Shown: positions 28,037 through 36,843 of the stretch, one piece after another | Position numbering within the stretch: the stretch's first letter is position 1 | Layout: each line of letters begins with the position of its first letter | NCBI RefSeq assembly: GCF_024529955.1 | Contig: NZ_AP024855.1 | Coordinates: 930,001-994,000 of the forward strand | Source of the DNA: Photobacterium toruni | GTDB lineage: Bacteria > Pseudomonadota > Gammaproteobacteria > Enterobacterales > Vibrionaceae | Direction: 5' to 3' | Length of the DNA stretch: 64,000 nucleotides | Made by a program: the position numbers and the translations under genes | Notes under the pieces: model-generated | What the model was told of the DNA's origin: nothing | The model's input: only the letters and a program-made list of their open reading frames with translations | Databases searched by the model: none

Positions 28037-28933
28037 ATGTCAAATGATTCATGGATAACAGAATTTCCTCAACTTGAACGAGCACAGTTAGTTGAAATAA
28101 GGAAAACATTAGATGGTAGTTATCGTGCATTTTCTCGCGAATATGGTGATACCATTGAAAGCTTTTTTGATCCTTTACTGACCTTTTTAATTTGGTTTGA
28201 AAAACTGTTACTGGCGACGCCTTGGTGGTTAGTGATTGCGGTATTAGCGGCAATCGCTTATATGGCTAGTCGCTCTTGGAAGTTATCGCTTGGGGTTGTG
28301 ATTTCTTTTGTGCTGATTGGTGTTTTTGGAATGTGGGATAATACCATGCGCACCATGAGTATTATTTTAGTCTCCACTTTGGTCGCTATTGCAATAGGTA
28401 TACCAACAGGCATCGCAATGGCAAGATCCGATCGTATTCAACGTATTGTGACGCCACTACTTGATGTGATGCAAACCATGCCTGCCTTTGTCTATTTAAT
28501 CCCCGTAGTGATGTTACTCGGGATTGGTAAAATTCCAGGTGTGATAGCCGTTGTTATTTATGCCGTCCCTCCTGTTATTCGTTTAACAAACTTAGGCATT
28601 CGTTTAGTGGACGAAGAAGTATTGGAGGCGGCAACCGCTTATGGTGCAAGCTCTATGCAACGTTTATTTGGCGTACAAATTCCTTTAGCAATGCCCAATA
28701 TAATGGCGGGTATAAATCAAACGATTATGATGGCATTGGCGATGGTGGTTATTGCATCGATGATTGGCGTTAAAGGGCTAGGCCAACCAGTCCTTAAATC
28801 AATTACGAATCAGTATTTCACCTTAGGGTTGCTAAATGGTTTAGCTATTGTGGCACTAGCGATTATTTTTGACCGTATCTCTCAAAGCTATGCTCAACGA
28901 AGTCAGCAGCATTTAGGAGGGACACCCAAATGA
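28037..28933 (+). CDS. proW: Betaine/proline-type ABC transporter permease (ProW-like)
   Basis: A 298-residue inner-membrane permease with about seven hydrophobic segments and the binding-protein-dependent transport signature EAATAYGASSMQRLFGVQIPLAMPNI (given here only by its position, about residues 195-220), which contacts the ATPase. The N-terminal region before the first span is about 55 residues long, as in ProW. The start at 28037 (MSNDSW) is 17 bases after the proX stop; an earlier ATG at 28028 is possible. The stop overlaps the ATPase start by 4 bases. Confidence 0.88.
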   Translation: MSNDSWITEFPQLERAQLVEIRKTLDGSYRAFSREYGDTIESFFDPLLTFLIWFEKLLLATPWWLVIAVLAAIAYMASRSWKLSLGVVISFVLIGVFGMWDNTMRTMSIILVSTLVAIAIGIPTGIAMARSDRIQRIVTPLLDVMQTMPAFVYLIPVVMLLGIGKIPGVIAVVIYAVPPVIRLTNLGIRLVDEEVLEAATAYGASSMQRLFGVQIPLAMPNIMAGINQTIMMALAMVVIASMIGVKGLGQPVLKSITNQYFTLGLLNGLAIVALAIIFDRISQSYAQRSQQHLGGTPK

Positions 28934-30141
28934 GTAATAAACATAACAGTGTTCCACTTATTCAAGTTAAAAATCTGTATAAGATCTTTGGTCCTAAAGA
29001 TAAGCAAGTACTTACCAAGGTAAAAGCCGGACAATCTAAAGATGCTATTTTGGCTGAAACCGGTCATACCGTGGGCTTAAGTGATATTAATTTGAATATT
29101 TATCCGGGTGAAATTTTTGTCATTATGGGGCTGTCAGGCTCTGGTAAATCGACATTAATACGCCATTTTAATCGCTTGATTGAACCGACAGAAGGTAGCA
29201 TTACGATAGAAAATACAGATGTAATGACCTTAAATGCCAAGCAATTACAGGATTTCCGTCGTCATAAAATGTCGATGGTATTTCAACGGTTTGGTTTAAT
29301 GCCGCATCGTACCGTATTGCAAAATGTTGGTTATGGTTTACAGGTTCAAGGGGTTAAATCTGATCAGTGGCAACAACAAGCGCAACAATGGCTAACCACG
29401 GTTGGATTAGCTGGATATGAACAAAGTTATCCAGCTAATTTATCTGGAGGACAACAACAGCGAGTGGGATTAGCGCGGGCATTATGTACAAATGCTGAAG
29501 TATTGTTAATGGATGAAGCTTTTTCTGCATTAGACCCCCTTATTAGAAGTGAAATGCAAGATCAGCTTATTGAATTACAAGAAAAACTGCATAAAACGAT
29601 TATTTTTATTACTCATGATCTTGATGAAGCATTACGGTTAGGTGATCGCATTGCTATTTTGCGTGATGGTAAGTTGATCCAACAAGGTAAACCTGTTGAT
29701 ATTTTACTTAACCCTGCTGATGATTATGTAGAAGCATTTGTTAAAGATGTGAATCGCGCTCGAGCGTTAACAGTTGCGACAGTAATGAAGCCACAAGGGG
29801 TTAGAATTTCAGCTGAAACCATTGGCGAAGCGATAGCAGAAATGCGTAATGCAAAAGATAATTACGGTTATTTCATTGATGATGAAGGGTATCAAGGCGT
29901 GATCACTCAACAGACGTTAGAACGTGTAAATGAATCTGATTACAGCAAAGCGATTGATTCATCGATGTTAGAGACCGTACCTGCGATAACAACCGATGCT
30001 TTATTGGAAACGGTGATCCCAGACACATTAGACAGTGAGCATCCACTGCCTGTGATTAATAAAGATGGTGACGTTACTGGTCGATTATCACGATCAACAT
30101 TAGCAGAAGCATTAAGCGAGCAAGGTGCTTCACGAGAGTAG
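28930..30141 (+). CDS. proV: Betaine/proline-type ABC transporter ATPase (ProV-like)
   Basis: The 403-residue ATPase has Walker A GLSGSGKST, signature LSGGQQQRVGLARAL and Walker B VLLMDEAFSALDP, then a C-terminal region of about 130 residues resembling tandem CBS domains (VATVMKPQGVRISAETIGEA), which in osmoregulatory homologues sense ionic strength. ATGA overlap with the permease shows translational coupling. It powers uptake through the ProW-like permease. A terminator follows about 30 bases later. Confidence 0.92.
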   Translation: MSNKHNSVPLIQVKNLYKIFGPKDKQVLTKVKAGQSKDAILAETGHTVGLSDINLNIYPGEIFVIMGLSGSGKSTLIRHFNRLIEPTEGSITIENTDVMTLNAKQLQDFRRHKMSMVFQRFGLMPHRTVLQNVGYGLQVQGVKSDQWQQQAQQWLTTVGLAGYEQSYPANLSGGQQQRVGLARALCTNAEVLLMDEAFSALDPLIRSEMQDQLIELQEKLHKTIIFITHDLDEALRLGDRIAILRDGKLIQQGKPVDILLNPADDYVEAFVKDVNRARALTVATVMKPQGVRISAETIGEAIAEMRNAKDNYGYFIDDEGYQGVITQQTLERVNESDYSKAIDSSMLETVPAITTDALLETVIPDTLDSEHPLPVINKDGDVTGRLSRSTLAEALSEQGASRE

Positions 30142-30173
30142 AATCACTCTTTTTCTATTGTTGGTTTTTAAAC

Positions 30174-30207
30174 AAACACTCTTGACGTTATTGTCTTGAG
30201 TGTTTTT
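30174..30207 (+). terminator. Terminator of the betaine/proline importer operon
   Basis: AAACACTC pairs with GAGTGTTT, with an inner GAC/GTC pair, and a T-run follows. Confidence 0.8.
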
Positions 30208-30367
30208 CGTTGTTTATCGTCAATGTTTGTTGATTGAATATGCTTAGTGATAGATAGATCACATGGTGCGTTTTATTCAGCATTGAAGCATTTTGTCTAC
30301 TTGTTATAGAATGCGCAGTTAAAAACATCAGTTTAAATGCGCTTTCTAATTTGTAAGGGTGAGTAAA

Positions 30368-31096
30368 ATGGGTGCAACCAAAACAGTACTCGTTGTTGAC
30401 GATGACCAAGAAATCCGTGAATTACTGGATGAATATTTAACAAAAAACGGCTTTGAGGTAATTACGGCGGCGGGGGGCGAGGAGATGAAACGGCGTTTAG
30501 CTGCTGGTTACCCTGATTTAATTTTATTAGACGTGATGATGCCAGGCGATGATGGCTTTACTTTGTGTCAGTATATTCGTAAAAGCTCAAATGTACCTAT
30601 CATCATGCTAACGGCTGTTTCTGATGAGATGGATCAGATCATTGGTCTTGAAATAGGGGCTGATGACTATATTGCTAAGCCATTTAGCCCTCGTCAGTTA
30701 TTGGCTCGTATTAAAGCTTTATTAAGGCGAATAAAGCCTACAGAAAGTCAGTCTATATCTACAGAAGCTAAGTTTATTCGTTTTGCAAATTGGCGACTTG
30801 ATACCACAACACACTGTTTGTTTGATCTCAATAAAAAACAAGATTTTGAACTTACGGGAGGTGATTATTCATTATTGATGTTGTTTTTATCACGTCCACA
30901 AGAAATATTAGATCGTGACACTATTTCTTATGCAACTCGAGGACGAGATACCTTACCTTCTGAGCGTGGTATTGATGTTGCTTTAAGTCGATTACGACAA
31001 CGGTTAGGTGATAAGGGGCGCACTCAACGGTTAATAAGAACCAGTCGCGGTAATGGTTATATCTTTACTGCTGATGTGGTTTATGAAGACGTTTAA
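30368..31096 (+). CDS. OmpR-family response regulator
   Basis: Receiver domain (about 5-120) with phosphoacceptor Asp55 in LILLDVMMPGDDG, acidic pair VVDDDQE and Lys in IAKPFSPRQLLARI, followed by a winged-helix DNA-binding domain (about 140-240) ending RTSRGNGYIFTADV. The start at 30368 is supported by AAGGGTGAG just upstream; a GTG nine bases earlier overlaps this site. It is paired with the kinase downstream. Neighbouring genes recall the GltR/GtrS glucose-uptake system of pseudomonads, so control of sugar genes is a fair inference. Confidence 0.9.
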   Translation: MGATKTVLVVDDDQEIRELLDEYLTKNGFEVITAAGGEEMKRRLAAGYPDLILLDVMMPGDDGFTLCQYIRKSSNVPIIMLTAVSDEMDQIIGLEIGADDYIAKPFSPRQLLARIKALLRRIKPTESQSISTEAKFIRFANWRLDTTTHCLFDLNKKQDFELTGGDYSLLMLFLSRPQEILDRDTISYATRGRDTLPSERGIDVALSRLRQRLGDKGRTQRLIRTSRGNGYIFTADVVYEDV

Positions 31097-31118
31097 CCCT
31101 ATCATAATGACACCTAAT

Positions 31119-31154
31119 AAAGTGTGATGGCTTGTATGAGCGTCACACTTTTTT
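31119..31154 (+). terminator. Terminator-like hairpin between response regulator and kinase genes
   Basis: Nine-pair stem AAAGTGTGA/TCACACTTT with a 15-base loop and a T-tail sits in the 77-base gap. It may attenuate kinase, binding-protein and esterase expression relative to the regulator. Confidence 0.7.
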
Positions 31155-31173
31155 ACGCTATGGATAATGCTCG

Positions 31174-32625
31174 ATGAATTGGAAAGTGTTGTACCCGAAA
31201 TCATTGGTTGCGAGAACATTATGGTTAACGTTATTAGCCGTTTTTTTGGCACAAGTTATTGCAACGTCTATTTGGTATAGTCAATCGAAACAGCGAGATT
31301 TAGATGGCTTGCAATCAACATCAGCAAGCATGGCAACAATGTTTGCTTCAACGGTGACGTTTTTCCAATCACTACCAATGCAATATCGTCATATTGTGTT
31401 AGACCAGCTACGTAATATGGGAGGGACGCGTTTTTTTGTCTCTTTTAATGATGAAGAAATTCGAATTAATCCTATCGCACATTCAGAACAAAAACAGATG
31501 GCAGTTTCTGTTTTTGAAAAGGTGCTTCACCAAAAACTACCGCGATTATCGACGATAAAAGTTGAATTTTCTCGTCCTGAAACGCTACATGTTCTAAAAA
31601 ATGATATTTTATTGAGCGATTTACCTCGTTCATGGGTACATAATACATTAAGTTTAGAACCCCTAAATCCACCTATTTTAGTCGTGCAGATTGAATTAGA
31701 AAAAAATCAATGGTTGTATATTGCGGCGTTATTGCCAGCCCCTTATATGAATCTAAAAGATGAAGTGATCACTCACCAGCAAATCTTATTTTTAGTCTTT
31801 ATCACCAGTTTATTATTAGTCTTTACCTATATTATGGTACGCCGTCAAACAAAGCCGTTAAAACAATTGGCTGATGCGGCAAATGCGTTAAGTCTTGATA
31901 TTTACCAACCGCCATTAAAAGAGCAAGGGGCAACAGAATTAGTAATGGCGACTCAGGCATTTAACCGCATGCAGTTACGGCTACGACGCTATATTGAAGA
32001 TCGAGAGCAGCTATTTTCATCGATTTCTCATGATCTTAAAACGCCGATTACACGATTACGGTTACGCGTTGAGTTAATGGATGACGATAAAAAAATTGAT
32101 AAATTTAATCATGATCTTGATGAGTTAGAGATGATGGTTAAAGGCGCGTTACAATGTGTAAAAGACACGGATTTACACGAAAATATTGTCCCGATTGATT
32201 TGAATTTATTACTAGCAAGTATTGCCGAACGACATAATCACCATGAACAAAAAGTAACGCTACCGACCTTCATTATTTCGCCAATGATGGGGAAAGAATT
32301 GGGTTTAAAACGATGTTTAAGTAATTTAATTGATAATGGGGTTAAGTACGGCCATAAAGTTACTGTCGCAGTAATAGATAAGCCTGACAAAATTATTATG
32401 ACTATCACTGATCAAGGCCAAGGCATTCCTGAATCATCATTATCAGCGGTATTTGAACCTTATTTTCGTTTAGCAACGGATGGTGATGGGCATGGTTTAG
32501 GAATGGGCATTGCACGTAATATTATTCATGCACATGGTGGTAAGTTGATGATTAAAAATGGTTTAACCAAAGGGCTTATCGTGATAGTGATACTACCTCG
32601 TGTTTTGTCTGTTGCATTGACTTAA
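31174..32625 (+). CDS. Sensor histidine kinase (EnvZ/GtrS-like)
   Basis: A 483-residue membrane kinase: span 1 near residues 12-32, periplasmic sensor of about 170 residues, span 2 near 208-226 ([19 protein letters not shown]), HAMP region, HisKA with His286 in [14 protein letters not shown], and an HATPase domain with [10 protein letters not shown] (N box), [10 protein letters not shown] (G1) and [10 protein letters not shown] (G2). It should phosphorylate the adjacent regulator. The periplasmic sensor lacks a recognised domain; interaction with the binding protein encoded 13 bases downstream is possible. Confidence 0.9.
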   Translation: MNWKVLYPKSLVARTLWLTLLAVFLAQVIATSIWYSQSKQRDLDGLQSTSASMATMFASTVTFFQSLPMQYRHIVLDQLRNMGGTRFFVSFNDEEIRINPIAHSEQKQMAVSVFEKVLHQKLPRLSTIKVEFSRPETLHVLKNDILLSDLPRSWVHNTLSLEPLNPPILVVQIELEKNQWLYIAALLPAPYMNLKDEVITHQQILFLVFITSLLLVFTYIMVRRQTKPLKQLADAANALSLDIYQPPLKEQGATELVMATQAFNRMQLRLRRYIEDREQLFSSISHDLKTPITRLRLRVELMDDDKKIDKFNHDLDELEMMVKGALQCVKDTDLHENIVPIDLNLLLASIAERHNHHEQKVTLPTFIISPMMGKELGLKRCLSNLIDNGVKYGHKVTVAVIDKPDKIIMTITDQGQGIPESSLSAVFEPYFRLATDGDGHGLGMGIARNIIHAHGGKLMIKNGLTKGLIVIVILPRVLSVALT

Positions 32626-32638
32626 AGAAGGAGAAAGT

Positions 32639-33895
32639 ATGAAGCTAAAATACCTAATATTTATCTCAGTTTTATCTTGGTTGTTTGCAATAAAGGCGAA
32701 TGCTGCAGGTCAAGTTGAAGTACTGCATTGGTGGACATCTAGTGGTGAAGCTAAATCCGTTAAAGTACTGAAACAAATGATGGAGCAACAAGGCGACAGT
32801 TGGAAAGATTTTGCTGTGGCTGGTGGCGGTGGCGAAAGTGCAATGACGGTACTAAAAATGCGAGCCGTTTCTGGTAATCCACCGACGGCTGCGCAATTAA
32901 AAGGTCATGATATTCAAGAATGGGGACGGTTAGGATTTTTAACCTCATTGGATGCGGTCGCTCAGCAAGAACACTGGGATAAAGTCTTACCGCCTGTGGT
33001 TGCAAATATAATGAAATATAATAATCATTATGTAGCAGTGCCGATTAATGTGCATCGTGTTAATTGGTTATGGGTTAATCCTAAAGTATTTAAAGCTGCG
33101 GGAGCGACCGTACCGACAACCTTAGCTGAATTCTTTGTAGCCGCAGATAAAATTAAAGCTGCAGGATTTATTGCATTAGCGCACGGAGGTCAACCTTGGC
33201 AAGATGCCACTTTGTTTGAAAGTATTGCTTTAGCCGTATTGGGCTCTGCGGATTACCGTAAAGCGTTTGTTGATCTTGATATGGCGGTTATCAATAGCGA
33301 TAAAATGGTCGAAGTCTTTCAACAGTTTAAACGTATGAAAACGTATATTGACCCTCAAGCTGAAGGTCGGCATTGGAATTCCGCGACTGAAATGGTCATT
33401 GATGGTCAAGCTGCAATGCAGTTTATGGGGGATTGGGCGAAAGGTGAGTTTGCTCAAGCTGGCGAGCGACCTGGAATCGATTATTTATGTGTGCCAGCAC
33501 CAGGTACGCAGTATCAGTTTACATTTAACATCGATAGTTTAGCTTTTTTTAAATTAAAAGGTACTGAAGCGGATAATATTGCACAACATGATTTAGCTAA
33601 AATATTATTAACGCCTTATTTTCAAAAAGTATTTAATTTAAATAAAGGTTCGATTCCGGTTCGATTAGATATGGATATGTCTACATTTGATCAGTGCGCG
33701 TTAGATTCTATGCAAGCTTTTAAGCAAGCCTCATTATCTGGCGATTTGGTCCCTAGTTTTTCACAAAATTTAGCGACAACTGCGGACGTACAATCAGCCA
33801 TTGTTGATGTTGTGAGTGAATTTTTTAATAAGACCGATCCTGATCCAATCTTAGCACCATCTCGACTTGCACAAGTAATAAAGTCAGCGATATAG
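32639..33895 (+). CDS. Orphan ABC-type sugar-binding protein (family 1 solute-binding)
   Basis: A periplasmic binding protein of 418 residues with a signal peptide ([19 protein letters not shown]). [19 protein letters not shown] followed by [19 protein letters not shown] is typical of glucose/mannose-type binding proteins such as Pseudomonas GtsA. AAGGAG lies ahead of the ATG and the gene follows the kinase by 13 bases. No permease or ATPase gene is nearby, so transport would need distant partners; alternatively it presents a sugar to the sensor kinase. Confidence 0.85.
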   Translation: MKLKYLIFISVLSWLFAIKANAAGQVEVLHWWTSSGEAKSVKVLKQMMEQQGDSWKDFAVAGGGGESAMTVLKMRAVSGNPPTAAQLKGHDIQEWGRLGFLTSLDAVAQQEHWDKVLPPVVANIMKYNNHYVAVPINVHRVNWLWVNPKVFKAAGATVPTTLAEFFVAADKIKAAGFIALAHGGQPWQDATLFESIALAVLGSADYRKAFVDLDMAVINSDKMVEVFQQFKRMKTYIDPQAEGRHWNSATEMVIDGQAAMQFMGDWAKGEFAQAGERPGIDYLCVPAPGTQYQFTFNIDSLAFFKLKGTEADNIAQHDLAKILLTPYFQKVFNLNKGSIPVRLDMDMSTFDQCALDSMQAFKQASLSGDLVPSFSQNLATTADVQSAIVDVVSEFFNKTDPDPILAPSRLAQVIKSAI

Positions 33896-33922
33896 TGAGC
33901 AAGGTTAATAAAGGATAAAAAT

Positions 33923-34588
33923 ATGAATATGACCTATTTGCCTTGTGTTGAAGTAGAACCCATCGTTGAAGCGACCGCAAGTGTTATTTGGTTGCATGGT
34001 TTAGGCTCTAACGGCCATGATTTTGAAGCGCTACTTCCAGAGTTAAATTTACCTGCTGATATGCCAGTACGGTTTATCTTTCCTCATGCCAGCTCCATTC
34101 CTGTAACTATCAATGGTGGTGCTGTTATGCCGGCATGGTATGACATTATTTCATTGGATGTAGCACGTAAGCTTAATGTTGATCAGCTGATAGATTCAGC
34201 CCAATCTGTTACTGACTTAATTGAGCGTGAGATCAGCCGCGGTATTGCATCTGAGCGGATCATTTTAGCTGGATTTTCTCAGGGAGGGGCTGTGGTATAT
34301 CATGCTGCTCTATGTTATGCCAAACCCCTAGCAGGATTACTTACATTATCAACCTATTTCCCAACCTCAAATATTATTCAATACAGTGAAGCTAATCGAG
34401 AGATTGCCATTGAGATCATGCATGGTCGCTATGATCCTGTCGTTGTTCCTAAATTAGGTGAAATGGCTCGTGATGATTTGATAGCGGCAGGTTATCATCC
34501 GCAATGGCGAACCTATCCAATGGAACACCAAGTGTGCATGCTACAAATTAAAGATATTGCACAATGGATAAAGGTGCAGTTAGCATAG
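33923..34588 (+). CDS. Carboxylesterase/phospholipase family alpha/beta hydrolase
   Basis: A compact 221-residue serine hydrolase of the EstB/YpfH type. VIWLHGLGSNGHDFEALLP forms the oxyanion region, the nucleophile Ser is in LAGFSQGG, the Asp in MHGRYDPVVV and the His in YPMEHQVCM. No signal peptide, so cytoplasmic. It lies 27 bases downstream of the binding-protein gene and is probably the last gene of that operon. Natural substrate unknown; short-chain esters are usual for the family. Confidence 0.88.
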   Translation: MNMTYLPCVEVEPIVEATASVIWLHGLGSNGHDFEALLPELNLPADMPVRFIFPHASSIPVTINGGAVMPAWYDIISLDVARKLNVDQLIDSAQSVTDLIEREISRGIASERIILAGFSQGGAVVYHAALCYAKPLAGLLTLSTYFPTSNIIQYSEANREIAIEIMHGRYDPVVVPKLGEMARDDLIAAGYHPQWRTYPMEHQVCMLQIKDIAQWIKVQLA

Positions 34589-34613
34589 AATATATTGGCG
34601 AATAGAGAACGAT

Positions 34614-35872
34614 TTATTCGCCTTTACTTGCTAATGATAAGGTTGTTGTTTCGTAGACCTTTACCCATGTCAGTAAAAATTGAAGACACTTAGAGAGACA
34701 AAAAGATAATGCAGCACCTGTGATCCCAAAATAATATGAAAATAAAGAAATTAATAACAAATGTATAGCCCCTGATATGATAGTTATCATTGAAATTAAG
34801 CTGGTTCTTTTTTCATAAAACAAGTAATTATTGATCATTAAATACATACCTCCAAATATTTGCCCAAGAAATATAAGACCAACAATACTATCATTAATAA
34901 TATAATTTTTACCCGCAATTAAGGTAATTAATGTAGAGCCATGAAAAAAGAAAAATATCGATATTATGAGTAACAAAATAAAATAAATATAGGTTAAAAA
35001 CCACAATTTCTTTTTTGTCTTTTCATTGTTTTCATTTAATTTTTCAAATAACCATGGGTAATAGCTTTTATTGATAGCATCAAATACAAAAATAAAAACG
35101 GCACTGATTTGAAATACAACAAGATATGATGAAATTGTGGTAAGACCAAGGATTTTGCCGATGATAAATTTATCAGCACCAACTAAAATAAAAATACCGA
35201 TCGAATGAGGAACTAAAGGAAGACCTACCTTGAGAATATCTTTTATTATGGCTAGTGAAACACAAGAGAAAAGTAGCCAGTTGTTTTTGATGATAATAAA
35301 GGTTGAAAACAAAAAAAAATCGCAGAAACAACAAGTAATGCATAGACTCTAGCTTCTATTTTGTCATGTAATAAATAAAGCAGTATTAATGTAAAGAATG
35401 ATGAAAATAAAATATAGCAGGAATTAAAAATTGAATATTGGTAGGCTTTTTTTCTCATTTGCCATTGCCATAAACAAAATTGTATCACTGTTTGTGATAT
35501 AGCGATAACCATAGCATATATTACCCACGACTCTGGTAATGATAATAAGTTAGATAGAAATGAGAGATTATTTAATAATATCAATAGAAATAAAGTAATA
35601 GAAATAATAAGTAAGATAATACAGCCTGTATTATAGTGTTGAATATCTTTTTCCGTTGAATTTTTATCAAAGAATTTTATATTTGATGCCTGAAAAACAT
35701 TTAAGTGTATAAAAGATAATAAGCCAAAAATCAATGTTTGAAATAGTATAATCTGACTATATTCTTGAGCAGAAAGAGAACGGGTTAAAAACGGTAATAG
35801 AAACAGTAATGATAGACCATTTAAAATATTGGATATCAAATAAGCTGATGATTTTTTAAAAAAAGACGTCAT
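34614..35872 (-). pseudogene. wzx: Oligosaccharide flippase (Wzx-like), interrupted by a frameshift at a 9-base homopolymer
   Basis: Two overlapping reading frames together make one normal polysaccharide flippase of about 420 residues with a dozen hydrophobic segments. The 5' part starts at ATG 35872 (MTSFFKKSSAYLISNILNG; AGGAT upstream) and stops at 35252; the 3' part, read in another frame, runs to 34614 and contains VGLPLVPHSIGIFILVGADK, a typical mid-protein flippase motif. The frame changes at a run of nine A on the plus strand (35311-35319). One extra base in the run would restore a continuous protein. This could be a real mutation, phase variation, transcriptional slippage or a sequencing error. 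The product would flip the lipid-linked repeat unit across the inner membrane. Confidence 0.82.
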
Positions 35873-35946
35873 AGAATATCCTATTCTTAAATGCATTCTT
35901 ATTTTTACTGTATTTATATCTAGCAAGATTAATACCAATTAAAAGA

Positions 35947-36819
35947 CTATTTGATTTTTTTTCTAAGTTTAAAAAAAGAGAATTTAATTCGATACCATAG
36001 TTGTCGTAAGGATGCGAATTTGTATCGGTTTTTTGCCGTTATTTTCATTTTTGTGTCAGTTACCTTTGCAAATTGCGACCTAAATTGTATTTCCCATTGC
36101 TCTCCGTATCTTTTTGCAAAACATTTTTCCATTTCAGCTTGAGCTTGGCAGCGATATTCATAAGCAGATTCATCCGCGAGGTTTAATTTATGTGCTTGAT
36201 TTGTCTTCCAATGTACCCATAGATCGCGTGATACAACAGTTGTTAATCCGTGACTTAAAGCCATATGTTGAAGCTCAATATCGATACCGTGTCCTCTTTT
36301 TAAGTCAGTATTGAAATAAGCGGCATGTTTTTTGTAACAGATAGATAAAAGTTGGTGCGAAACTAGAGTCATAATAGGTTGAGCAGAATAAACAGCACGA
36401 TAAGGTGTCATTTGATGCATTAAGTCATGATGAGATTGCTGTGGCGTAATTTTCTCAGTCTCACCATCAATAAGGGAAGCCATGACGACACCAAAAGATT
36501 TTGAACGTTCAGCAATAATCTGATGACAGATCTGAAAGTAGTTGAGTTTTGAATCAAGTTCTGCACTGGTCGTTATGAGTAAGTAATATTCAGATGGGTG
36601 GTAGTGCATAAGAAATTGAAGGGTTGTATTTGCTTGTCCAGAAAAACGAACATTAAAGGGTAATGATAAATTGGTTGAAAGTGCCTGTGGAGCTTTATCT
36701 GAACCATTATCAACCACAATAATGTGATCTGGAGAAAAGTTATTCTTAATTAGAATGTTATATGTCTCGTCCGTTTGCTTTGGAAGATTATAGTTAAATA
36801 TAACACATTGTATTTTCAT
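35947..36819 (-). CDS. Putative GT2-like glycosyltransferase
   Basis: A 290-residue protein starting MKIQCVIFNYNLPKQTDETY with VVDNGSD about 35 residues in, which resembles the nucleotide-binding start of GT-A family 2 enzymes. The usual central DxD is not obvious; HHDL or TDLKRGHGIDIE may fill that place. The C-terminus is very basic and may bind membranes. It lies upstream of the flippase gene on the same strand. Donor and acceptor cannot be told. It is divergent from the next gene with only 24 bases between starts. Confidence 0.6.
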   Translation of the reverse strand: MKIQCVIFNYNLPKQTDETYNILIKNNFSPDHIIVVDNGSDKAPQALSTNLSLPFNVRFSGQANTTLQFLMHYHPSEYYLLITTSAELDSKLNYFQICHQIIAERSKSFGVVMASLIDGETEKITPQQSHHDLMHQMTPYRAVYSAQPIMTLVSHQLLSICYKKHAAYFNTDLKRGHGIDIELQHMALSHGLTTVVSRDLWVHWKTNQAHKLNLADESAYEYRCQAQAEMEKCFAKRYGEQWEIQFRSQFAKVTDTKMKITAKNRYKFASLRQLWYRIKFSFFKLRKKIK

Positions 36820-36843
36820 TAATTATTATCCATAGGTAGCGTT

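Noticed and set aside
34614..35312. Separate small membrane protein gene
   Set aside because: Its sequence continues the upstream flippase half exactly across a homopolymer run, so the two are one broken gene.
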